64,000 nucleotides of DNA from CAWIHK01 sp963835935 (GTDB lineage: Bacteria; Bacteroidota; Ignavibacteria; UBA10030; CAVZMI01): the NCBI GenBank assembly GCA_963835935.1, contig CAWIHK010000005.1, positions 744,001-808,000 on the forward strand. Reading direction: 5' to 3'. The stretch's first letter is position 1, and every line of letters starts with the position of its first letter. Under the pieces are notes generated by a model. The model saw only the letters and a list, made by a program, of their open reading frames with translations. It was not told the origin of the DNA and made no database searches. Shown here one piece after another: positions 8,999 to 17,700 of this stretch. A program made the position numbers and the translations under genes.

Positions 8999-10508
8999 CA
9001 ACACTTTCATTATCAAACAAAAAATAAATGAGAGCACAACAACCGCTGTCTTTCGTGCTCATCAGGAAGCGCTTGATCGAACCGTTATTCTTAAAGTGCT
9101 TCATAAACATTTAGCAGCCGATGAGGATTTTATTGCCCGTTTCCGCCGTGAAGCACGGGCGTGCGCCGCAATTCATTCCGGAAACATCGTTCAGGTGTAC
9201 GATTTCACAGAAATCGACAATGCGCCAGCAATCGTGATGGAGTATGTAGAAGGAAAATCGTTGAAGGAATTACTTGTCGATGAAGGAAAACAAAAACTTG
9301 AATTTGTGAGTCATGTCGTGAATGAAGTACTCAAGGGGCTTTCTGTCGCTCATAAAGCCGGCATCATCCATAGGGATATTAAGCCGGGAAATATTTTAAT
9401 AAGTTCTTCCGGCAGGATTATGCTGACCGATTTCGGACTCGCTTCATTTCAACAATCTCCGGTAGTAACTATGGACGGCGTGATTCTCGGTACTCTTGCC
9501 TATATGTCGCCTGAACAAGCTCGAGGCGAAGTTCTTGATGAACGGACGGATTTATTCTCCCTTGGTGTAACAATTGTTGAACTACTCACGCAGCGAAGGA
9601 TTTTCGAAGGAAATTCGTATCAGGAATGTATGAAACGAATCTCTTCATTTTCGATAAAGGATATCGAACAACTTACAGCGGATCTTCCGGCAGATTTTGT
9701 TTCTTTTCTCTGTAAACTTCTCGCACCTCAAAAGGAAGACAGGTTCAGTTCAGCTCAAGAAGCGCTTCAATATTTGAAAAGTGAAAAAACAAAAGTTCAT
9801 CGGACAAAGAATAAAATCACTCACGTGGTTATTCCTGTTGTAGGAATTGTAATTGTTGTGATGATTATATTGATTACGATACTATCCCGCAAAAATCAAA
9901 CTGAGATGTCTGACGGATTGCATCCGCTTCAACAACCGACAACGGTTCATGTTCCGTCTACTATCGACACTACCGCAGTTTCTCTCTCAGGCAAAGTCAA
10001 ACAAAAAGAGAGTAAAACTCCTGCGCCTATTATTCATGCAACAATACCGACAGCTTCCGGAAGTATAAAAGGGGATTCAGGAAAGTTGATCATTACTTGT
10101 GTTCCTTGGGGAATGGTATATGTCGACGATGTGTGTGTCGGACAAACTCCTTTATCACATCCAATTTCGGTGAAGGCTGGAACTTCTACAATCATGTTCA
10201 GCAATCCGTTGTTCGTTCCTATCAGACGGATCGTCAATGTGGCAGCCGATTCACAGTTGAACGTTGAGGAGAATTTTTTAAATTATGCCGGATACTTGGT
10301 GATAAGAGCAAATCCATGGGCGGATATTTATGTTGACGAACAATATCGGGGAACTACACCATTAAATAAGCCTCTTATGATTTCTGGAGGAACAAGAAAA
10401 ATCAGACTTCATAATCCCGCTTATGACGATATGATCTATGACGCAAAAATAAAAAAAGGGGACACTTTGAATCTCGCGTTCACATTTCCGGGACGGGAAC
10501 ATCGATGA
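8991..10508 (+). CDS. Transmembrane Ser/Thr protein kinase with two PEGA domains
   Basis: The start is TTG at 8991, preceded by AAGGA and overlapping the upstream stop. The kinase domain (about 5-265) has Lys35 in VILKVL, HRDIKPGN at 127-134, DFG at 147-149 and an MSPEQARGE activation-loop end. The glycine-rich loop is degenerate (KINESTTTAVF). One membrane helix lies at about 277-298. The outer part carries two PEGA domains (about 365-430 and 433-500, for example VYVDDVCVGQTPLS and IYVDEQYRGTTPLN), which often bind envelope polymers. The topology is therefore cytoplasmic kinase, periplasmic PEGA. It overlaps the next gene by 4 bases (ATGA). Likely substrates include the adjacent GAF activator, which is inference. 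Confidence 0.93.
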   Translation: MADNTFIIKQKINESTTTAVFRAHQEALDRTVILKVLHKHLAADEDFIARFRREARACAAIHSGNIVQVYDFTEIDNAPAIVMEYVEGKSLKELLVDEGKQKLEFVSHVVNEVLKGLSVAHKAGIIHRDIKPGNILISSSGRIMLTDFGLASFQQSPVVTMDGVILGTLAYMSPEQARGEVLDERTDLFSLGVTIVELLTQRRIFEGNSYQECMKRISSFSIKDIEQLTADLPADFVSFLCKLLAPQKEDRFSSAQEALQYLKSEKTKVHRTKNKITHVVIPVVGIVIVVMIILITILSRKNQTEMSDGLHPLQQPTTVHVPSTIDTTAVSLSGKVKQKESKTPAPIIHATIPTASGSIKGDSGKLIITCVPWGMVYVDDVCVGQTPLSHPISVKAGTSTIMFSNPLFVPIRRIVNVAADSQLNVEENFLNYAGYLVIRANPWADIYVDEQYRGTTPLNKPLMISGGTRKIRLHNPAYDDMIYDAKIKKGDTLNLAFTFPGREHR

Positions 10509-11305
10509 GACCACATTGTACTAGATTTTATTTTTATAGTATGCTTGCCATACTTTTAATGGCGATTTCAATTGCCACATGCCGCGCACAAAATAAGAAC
10601 GAGGTTGATTCGCTTGTTCATAAGCTCATTCAATTATATGAAAACGGATCATACCTCGGTGCTGAAATAGAAGGCCGGCGTCTTCTCGAACAAGCGAGCG
10701 TTCCCAACACAGTACGCATTCAGATAGAAAAGTACATTGCCTTCGCATTAATTGCACAAGACAAACCGCAAGCCGCTGTTTCACACTTCAACACAATCCT
10801 TCAGGCTGACTCAACCTTTGATTTAGATTCCCAGCTTACATCCCCGAAAATTATGGTGGTCTTCCAACAAACCCGCGAAAAGTTTTTCGCGCAACGAGTA
10901 ACTGAGTCTAAACACATTTCTATTCCTGTTTCTAACACCTCAATCAGCTACCGTGCGGTTCTTTTTCCAGGATGGGAACAATTATATCGCGGAAGAACTA
11001 CAACAGGCTATACATTTTTCACTCTTGGCGCCGCATCTTTTCTTTCAACCGTTTACTGCGATTTCCGTAGACGCGATTCACGTAATTCGTATCTTCAAGC
11101 GGGGACTATGGAATCGGCGATCGAACGTTATAAGACGTATAATAATTTTCAGAAAGCAGAAATATATTCCGCTTCGATTTTCGTTCTTACTTATATAATT
11201 TCCGAAGTTGATATATTCACAAAGATATCAAATGAGACAGGCGCTAATATATCGCTCTCTCCAGGAAAGAATTTTTTTACGGCTAATCTCTCTATCTCTT
11301 TTTAG
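10505..11305 (+). CDS. Membrane-associated TPR-like/DUF5683-like protein
   Basis: This 266-residue protein begins with a signal peptide or anchor (hydrophobic 10-27, AQN after it). A helical TPR-like region follows (about 35-115, with IAFALIAQDKPQAAVSHFNT). The C-terminal part contains LFPGWEQLYRGRTTTGYTFF, a motif seen in Bacteroidota DUF5683 proteins, with two hydrophobic segments around 170-185 and 220-236. Start ATG overlaps the kinase stop (ATGA), so it belongs to the same operon. It may be a membrane partner of the kinase. Assignment to DUF5683 is from memory of the P-G-W/Q-x-Y-x-G pattern. Confidence 0.7.
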   Translation: MRPHCTRFYFYSMLAILLMAISIATCRAQNKNEVDSLVHKLIQLYENGSYLGAEIEGRRLLEQASVPNTVRIQIEKYIAFALIAQDKPQAAVSHFNTILQADSTFDLDSQLTSPKIMVVFQQTREKFFAQRVTESKHISIPVSNTSISYRAVLFPGWEQLYRGRTTTGYTFFTLGAASFLSTVYCDFRRRDSRNSYLQAGTMESAIERYKTYNNFQKAEIYSASIFVLTYIISEVDIFTKISNETGANISLSPGKNFFTANLSISF

Positions 11306-11412
11306 CTGTTATTTTTCCTATTTTACACATGCAAATTATGCACCGCTAGATGCAAAAGTTGCAGCTAAGCTCATAAAAAATGGGAAAATCAAGAAAAAAC
11401 AGCGGTTTTATA

Positions 11413-11429
11413 TTGGCATATAATTAGCA
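11413..11429 (+). promoter_or_regulatory. Predicted sigma54 (-24/-12) promoter of the 868-residue T9SS gene
   Basis: TTGGCATATAATTAGCA has GG at 11415-11416 and GC at 11427-11428 separated by exactly ten bases, the spacing required by sigma54. It matches the TTGGCA-N6-TTGCA consensus except one T. Start of transcription would be near 11440, about 50 bases before the ATG at 11493. A sigma54 activator is encoded 2.4 kb upstream. Confidence 0.6.
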
Positions 11430-11492
11430 TACTTTTAAGAGAGTTGGGTGACTATAACAATAATTAATTTCTTTTATTTAAGAGGGGGTATT

Positions 11493-14099
11493 ATGAAAAA
11501 ACCATTATCGTTTCTTATTCTGAATGTAATTCTTTTTTCGATTGTCTGCTTTTCTGTGGTTCCACTCCAAGCACAAACACCGCCGCCACCGACAACAGAT
11601 ACAACACATAAAGGTATAGTCCTTTTTGCAGCCCAGGCTGATCCTTCAGGTGCGATAAGGCTTGAATGGTTTTCGATGCTTAACAGGTCTGTCGAGAACT
11701 ATCTAATTTACAGAACAGCGCTGCCGTTTACGGATTCTTCTGATTTTATTCTTATTGACTCAACAAAAGGGAATGAATACGAAGATCATATTCAAAATTC
11801 GAATATTGGTACCAGTGTAAAGTACGCGTATTATATTAACGGCGTAACCTTAAATGGAGATGTAGTAAAATCGAATACGGTTACTGTTGAAATTCCCGGC
11901 ATCCAACCGAAAAATGCATTTCGTCTGAAAGCCGAACCTAAAGATGGGAAGGTAAATCTGGTTTGGGAAAAACCTCCTGTTGCCGTTACCTCACAGTTTT
12001 CTGTTTACAGATTGACACCACAAGCAGGCGTTATGATGTCGGCGATCGCTCGGTACGATACACTGTTGATTGCGACTACAGCCGATACAAGTTGTGTCGA
12101 TACACCCACGGTTGCTTCATCCGGAATGAATTATTTTGCCTACTTCGTGAGTGTGAATATTGTCGATAGCCTTACCATCCATAGTTCGCTTGCATTCGTT
12201 TTCATGGAAAAAAATATAATTACAGACAAAGTGACTATCGTTTCTAAACCGGGTCTTACGGCTCAGATCGGCGTTCCTTATACTTATATCGTGAAAGCGA
12301 TATCCACTGATTCAACAGCGGTCATTCATTATTTTGTTAAAAGTCCGGTACGCTCGGATTCCCTCCAGTGCGATAGTATCTCCGGTGTTATTACATTGAC
12401 GCCGACAGAGAGACAGATCATTCCAATTAATGTTACTGCAAAATCGAATAAGGGAGGCCGGGCTGAACAAGAATTTGAAATCAGAGTCGCAAAAACAAAT
12501 GGAATTATCAGTGGAACAGTAACGGATACTCTTGGAAATCCGATTAAAGGAGTGTTCATTAATGTACTTAAACGTGATCGCGGCGAGGCGTTCTTGTACA
12601 ATGCCATTACAGATTCTCTTGGTAAATATCGGATCTCAAAGGTCGATCAAGGGTCATATCTTGTACACGCAATTCCATCGAGAGGGACTTATCTCGATCA
12701 GTGGTATAATGGCGCTTCGTCTCCAATGGACGCAACTCCTGTAATTATTGCAGATTCACCTTCAGTTGCAACAGTGGATTTTGTATTGCGTAATAAGATA
12801 ACTCCCACTATTCAAAAATTTACCGTCCAAGGACAAATAACCGACACTGTTGGGCTTCCGATTTCAACGCGTGGAACAGAGGTTTGCTTTGTCGTGACTG
12901 CCTTTGCACAAAACCAGAATAGTGTCCACCCATTCATAGAATGCAATTCCGATAGTGATTTTCGGCTTGATGGGAAATCTGAATTCGTGTTCAAAGCCGA
13001 AGTCGATTCAACAGGTGCTTATTCAATAAAATTACCTGCAGCCAGTTATATCATCTTTGCAGAAGCACCCGGTTATATGAGATCATTTTATAAAAATGAA
13101 TCAAATTTCCTTCAGGCAGATGTAATCATACTTGCAAGCGACACATCTGGAATCAGCTTCACACTAACACCAATTCCTCCAATAGTTTTAGGATCAATCA
13201 GCGGTCAAGTGTTGGATACCACTAATAATGTCGGGGTTCCCGCTCGTCTGATCGCATTCAGAAAGAATCTGGTTACGGAAAGAGGTTTCAGGCCATTCAA
13301 GTTTTCATTTACCACCGAGACTGATTCTACCGGTTCCTACACATTCAATAATTTGCCGCAAGGAAATTATATTGTGCTCGCTATTCCTCTCGGCAATTAT
13401 GCACCTGCTTTTTATAATGATGGTACTAGTGATTTGAAGTGGGATAAAGCAACATCTATCGCTATAAACGGAAACAGCGTGAGCGGTATCAATATTGACG
13501 TGCATGCAATTGCCGACTCTTCGAACGGATATACATCAATAGGCGGAACGGTAGTTGAATCGGACAGCGGTAATATTCCATTTAAAGGTACGATGGTGTT
13601 TGCAACTAATTCAAATGGTGATGTCGTCGGTTATGCTGTCACCGATTCGCATGGAAGATTCACTATCAGCGATTTAGCTCCGGGCTCGTACAATGTTTCG
13701 GTTAATTCACCCGGCTATCAATCGAATGATGCCTCGGCGTCTCCTTCATATGATGCGAGCGGCAGTCCTTTGAATACATCTGTATCTCTGAGCGTACAAA
13801 CTATTACAGCGGTAACAACAACTACAACGGTTCCGGTGAAATACGCTCTTAATCAAAATTATCCGAACCCGTTCAATCCGACGACGCGAATCAGTTTCAG
13901 CGTACCAAACAGAGTAAAGGTAACATTGATTATTTATAATGTTCTCGGCCAGGAAATTGCAACGCTCGTCAACAGCATTTACAATGCAGGAACATATTCA
14001 ATCGACTTCAATGCTTCAAGACTTTCAAGCGGCCTTTATTTTTATCGCATTCAAGCCGGAGAATTTTCGTCAACAAAGAAGATGATCCTAATGAAGTAA
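11493..14099 (+). CDS. T9SS-exported protein with carboxypeptidase-regulatory repeats
   Basis: I place the start at ATG 11493 because AGAGGGGG precedes it and a clean signal peptide (MKKPLSFLILNVIL... ending PLQAQ) follows; a GTG at 11448 is in frame but unlikely. The 868-residue product has fibronectin-like and Ig-like beta segments in its first 330 residues. Four CarboxypepD_reg-like repeats come next (starts such as GIISGTVTDTLGNPIKGVFI, GSISGQVLDTTNNVGVP and TSIGGTVVESDSGN). It ends with a type A T9SS sorting domain (QNYPNPFNPTTRI ... YFYRIQAGEFSS). It is probably cell-surface anchored. Expression is likely sigma54-dependent. A strong terminator follows. Confidence 0.88.
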   Translation: MKKPLSFLILNVILFSIVCFSVVPLQAQTPPPPTTDTTHKGIVLFAAQADPSGAIRLEWFSMLNRSVENYLIYRTALPFTDSSDFILIDSTKGNEYEDHIQNSNIGTSVKYAYYINGVTLNGDVVKSNTVTVEIPGIQPKNAFRLKAEPKDGKVNLVWEKPPVAVTSQFSVYRLTPQAGVMMSAIARYDTLLIATTADTSCVDTPTVASSGMNYFAYFVSVNIVDSLTIHSSLAFVFMEKNIITDKVTIVSKPGLTAQIGVPYTYIVKAISTDSTAVIHYFVKSPVRSDSLQCDSISGVITLTPTERQIIPINVTAKSNKGGRAEQEFEIRVAKTNGIISGTVTDTLGNPIKGVFINVLKRDRGEAFLYNAITDSLGKYRISKVDQGSYLVHAIPSRGTYLDQWYNGASSPMDATPVIIADSPSVATVDFVLRNKITPTIQKFTVQGQITDTVGLPISTRGTEVCFVVTAFAQNQNSVHPFIECNSDSDFRLDGKSEFVFKAEVDSTGAYSIKLPAASYIIFAEAPGYMRSFYKNESNFLQADVIILASDTSGISFTLTPIPPIVLGSISGQVLDTTNNVGVPARLIAFRKNLVTERGFRPFKFSFTTETDSTGSYTFNNLPQGNYIVLAIPLGNYAPAFYNDGTSDLKWDKATSIAINGNSVSGINIDVHAIADSSNGYTSIGGTVVESDSGNIPFKGTMVFATNSNGDVVGYAVTDSHGRFTISDLAPGSYNVSVNSPGYQSNDASASPSYDASGSPLNTSVSLSVQTITAVTTTTTVPVKYALNQNYPNPFNPTTRISFSVPNRVKVTLIIYNVLGQEIATLVNSIYNAGTYSIDFNASRLSSGLYFYRIQAGEFSSTKKMILMK

Positions 14100-14328
14100 C
14101 AACAGCTGCAAATACCCCATCCATCAAACGCCTGATCGATTGATCAGGCGTTTTAATATAAACCATACTTTACGGCGCTATGATCAACGATTTTCTTTTG
14201 ACGGGCTGAAATATTGAACAAAGCTCAACTCTTTCGTATCTTCCTTTAATAAAAAAATCACTCTATGAATCTCATCATCACAAATATCGGACAATTAGTG
14301 AGTGTCGCTTCCAACGGCGCTGCGGTAA
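14055..14328 (+). repeat. Direct repeat copy 1 (T9SS gene end, terminator, hutI promoter and hutI start)
   Basis: This 274-bp stretch is nearly identical to 17788-18094. It begins inside the last codons of the T9SS sorting domain (GCCGGAGAATTTTCG) and ends at the GCGGTAA within codon 21 or so of hutI. The two copies flank a cassette with the 1024-residue gene, marking the insertion or duplication event. Copy 2 differs by a few substitutions and a net 33-bp insertion in the terminator loop. Confidence 0.92.
14126..14154 (+). terminator. Rho-independent terminator of the 868-residue T9SS gene
   Basis: A perfect 12-bp stem (AAACGCCTGATC / GATCAGGCGTTT) with a GATT loop is followed by TTTT. It starts 27 bases after the stop codon. 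Confidence 0.9.
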
Positions 14329-14348
14329 TGGTAAAGTTAATGCATTAA
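14265..14348 (+). pseudogene. Truncated hutI start left by the duplication
   Basis: From ATG 14265 the frame encodes MNLIITNIGQLVSVASNGAA, identical to the first 20 or so residues of the intact imidazolonepropionase at 18031. It then diverges to VMVKLMH and stops at 14348. It retains the same upstream promoter (TTGAAC at 14214-14219, TATCTT at 14237-14242). It encodes only 27 residues of a 414-residue enzyme, so it is non-functional. Confidence 0.92.
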
Positions 14349-14389
14349 TTTTGTTATTAAGAAAGTCTTCACTTTTTTTTATTTTACTC

Positions 14390-14418
14390 TTGATTTGTGC
14401 ATAAAAATTATTTATAAT
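14390..14418 (+). promoter_or_regulatory. Sigma70-type promoter of the inserted cassette
   Basis: TTGATT (14390-14395), 17 bases, then a perfect TATAAT (14413-14418). It is homologous in position and flanks to the promoter at 48705-48733 on the other strand. Predicted 5' leader to the ATG at 14758 is about 330 bases. Confidence 0.7.
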
Positions 14419-14460
14419 TCTCATAACAGATTTGGTTATACATCTTTTTTAAAGTTTTAT

Positions 14461-14653
14461 TTTCTTATTTGGCAATACTATCGGCGGGAAAAAATAGTTG
14501 TAGAGCGTTTAGAAGCATCCTAAGAAACCTGCCGTAACTATAGAATATAATATTAAAGCCTCTTCAACGAGCCTGATCTTGTTGATAGCTTGGTAATTAT
14601 ACTTATATAAAGGTGAGGTATGCACTTATAAGAAAAAGAAATAGTTTTACCTA
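14461..14653 (+). promoter_or_regulatory. Leader sequence, copy A, shared with the leader at 48.5 kb
   Basis: About 150-190 bases here align with the reverse strand of 48471-48660, including identical runs such as AGCATCCTAA, CCTGCCGTAACTATA and TCTTCAACGAGCCTGATCTTG. A stem CGGCGGG (14482-14488) with CCTGCCG (14528-14534) is conserved with one G-U to A-U change in copy B. Copy A also retains a decayed start of the copy-B coding region (ATG to ATA at 14628-14630). The next gene, 1024 residues, is unrelated to the copy-B gene. The rest of the 14349-14757 gap is AT-rich, with no gene seen. Confidence 0.6.
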
Positions 14654-14757
14654 CCGCCGTATGAATGTCGATTCAGGTGAAGGAATTATCATCAGTTTTA
14701 ATTTGCAGAATTGTGTAAAGTGAATTTAAAATAATTTAAAAATGAAAGGAAAATGAA

Positions 14758-17700
14758 ATGAATAAGATTTTCAGATTACTAACAACATTAGTAATAATTC
14801 TTGTATTTTCATCTATCACGTTTTCCCAGGTGCCTACGATAATCGAAAATCAAGCCGTCGCGCCGCCGCAAACTCCTACAGGTTTTACTGCTAAACCTGT
14901 CTCCAGTACACAAGTCAACCTTTCTTGGACCGCAGTCTCCGGCGCCACATCGTATACGACTACAGGATATGATGGAACAAAACATACAGGAATAACTGGT
15001 ACGACTGATAGTTTTACCGGGCAACCCTCTGGATCGACTATTACTTACTATGTAACAGCCAGCAATGTCGGAGGAACTTCTGGAGCAGCCTCGGCATCCG
15101 CAATGACTTTCCCTGCAGTCCCCACTAATTTTACCGCAACCGCCGTCTCCAGTACGCAAGTCAACCTTTCTTGGAAAGCAGTCAATGGTGCCTCTTCTTA
15201 CACAACTACAGGTTATGATGGAACGAAACATACAGGAATAACCGGTACGACTGATAGTTTCACAGGGCAACCCAGTGGAATGACTATTACTTACTATGTA
15301 ACGGCCAACGATGCTGGAGGATCTTCTGGAGCCGCCTCGGCATCCGCAACAACCCCTCCTCAGACATATACCTTGACCGTAACAGCCACAAACGGAACTG
15401 TTGCGAAAAATCCAAATCAGACAAGTTATAATAGTGGCACAACGGTACAACTTACAGCAACACCTGCCACAGGTTACACATTTACAGGTTGGAGCGGAGA
15501 TGCATCGGGCACAACGAATCCTCTCACTGTTACGATGAATGGGAATAAAAATATAACGGCGAATTTTACACCAATACAGTATACATTGACCGTAACAGCC
15601 GTCAACGGAACTGTTGTGAAAAATCCAAATCAGACAAGTTATAATAGTGGCACAACTGTACAACTTACAGCAACACCTGCTACAAATTATACATTTACAG
15701 GTTGGAGTGGAGATGCATCAGGCACAACGAATCCTCTCACTGTTACGATGAATGGGAATAAAAATATAACGGCAAATTTTACACCAATACAGTACACATT
15801 GACCGTAACAGCCGCCAACGGAACTGTTGTGAAAAATCCAAATCAGACAAGTTTTAATAGTGGATCAACAGTACAGCTTACAGCAACACCTGCCACCGGT
15901 TACACATTTACTGGTTGGAGCGGGGATGCATCGGGCACAACGAATCCCCTCACTGTTACAATGAATGGGAATAAAAATATAACTGCAAATTTTATATTAA
16001 ATGCCCCTACCGGTCTTATTGTGACTGGCGCGACTCAAACGCAAATCTATCTTTCATGGAGCGCAGTTCCCAGTGCAACTAAGTACACTGTTTATCAAGA
16101 TGGAACATCTATTTCTGTGACAAATACAAACAGTGACACTGCTGTGGTGTCATGTGGAACTACTCATAGTTATTATGTAACAGCAGGAAATGGCAGTGGT
16201 TGGTCTGGCGCTTCGAATACTGTAAACGGAACAGCCATTCCATGTAATCCCACCAATTTTACCGCGACCGTTATTTCCAGTACACAAATTAATCTTTCAT
16301 GGAACGCAGTTTACGGTGCCACTTCATATAAACTCATAGGCTATTATGGAGCTACAATATATACAGGGCCTAATACTAGTTACAGCGATACCGTTGCTTG
16401 TGGTGTGGGCCATATTTTTTATTCTGTAACGGCAAGTAATGCCGGAGGAACTTCTGGAGCCGATACGGCATCTGCGACGCCTCCGCCGTGCATCCAGACA
16501 TACACCTTGACTGTAAATGCCACTAACGGAACTGTTGTGAAAAGTCCAGATCAGACAAGTTACAATAGTGGAACAATTGTACAACTTACAGCAACACCGG
16601 CAACAGGTTATACATTTACAGGCTGGAACGGAGATACATCAGGTACAACTAATCCAATAACTGTTACAATGAATAGGAATAAAAACATAACAGCGAATTT
16701 TTTCTCACCACTCATAAGATGCGGAATCTATTGCTCCATGGATGGCCTGAAAACGAATGCAATATCCACATATGGACCGGCTGGTCAAGGTTGGTCTGCC
16801 ATTGATCTTGGTTGGTGGTTTGATGGAAATGATTGGGCAAATGCGTCCTCTTCTGGATATAATCCCAAGAATGCTATTTTATGTAGAGATAGCGCAGTAG
16901 CAGCTAATTATGCTGGACTCGAGTATGAAATCTATAGGGCAGATACAAATAACGCTCAATGGGTTCTTATTGACGATGGTCTAACAAAATGGAAGGTCTA
17001 CGGCGATGGTCAACTTATCCAAAAAACAACCATGGACTCGATTTGTTTGAAAGCACATAGAAGAAGTATGCAGGTAGCTGTAGCCGAAGATTATACGACC
17101 GTTTTCAACAACAACTCTACCTATTTGGACACTAATTGGACGTTTTACCAGAATGTAGATATTATTATGCCTTATGGATACGATCAAACTCCTTCTGAAT
17201 TAGGGAATTTTTATAAGTACCTCCAAACAAAAGGAAAAAAAGTCGTTCCGTGCCTTGGATATAATGTACATAAAAACGGAAATATCTGGTCTCAAAAAGG
17301 ACAACGAAGTGGTGATTCTGCATTCATCGATACTGCACAAAAATATGCTGATGATTCAATTGTTTTTTATTACGTAGAGCCAGAACTAGACTTTGCTATT
17401 CCAGGAAATTGGGCTGCTGAATGGGATTCAACTGGAGGACTCAATCAATATCTTTACTCGATCACTTTGTACCTTCAGGGTCAAAATTATATGATACGTA
17501 ATTTTGTGATGCCAAATTATCGTAAAGGGGGAATATTATTATCTGCAGAACTATATAGCACCATTGCAAAAAGTTTTCAATTATTCCAAAATTATCCGAA
17601 TCCATTCAACCCAATATCTACAATAAAGTATCAGATCCCCAAGGATGGTTTAGTAAAATTAAAAGTTTACGATATACTAGGAAGAGAAGTTGCCGAATTA

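Noticed and set aside
11448..11492. Earlier GTG start for the 868-residue T9SS gene
   Set aside because: The ATG at 11493 has a strong ribosome site and begins the signal peptide.
14471..14487. Possible sigma54 site (TTGGCAATACTATCGGC) in leader A, and the similar one in leader B
   Set aside because: Spacing gives GG where GC is required, and both copies have good sigma70-type promoters upstream.
14809..15663. Long antisense open frame, cysteine/arginine-rich, across the fibronectin/InlB repeats
   Set aside because: It is the mirror of a repetitive coding region, contains no recognisable domain and overlaps a confident gene in full.
15366..15998. Regular repeats that could suggest a CRISPR array
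   Set aside because: Units are ~215 bp, translate in frame and have no short repeat/variable spacer pattern.
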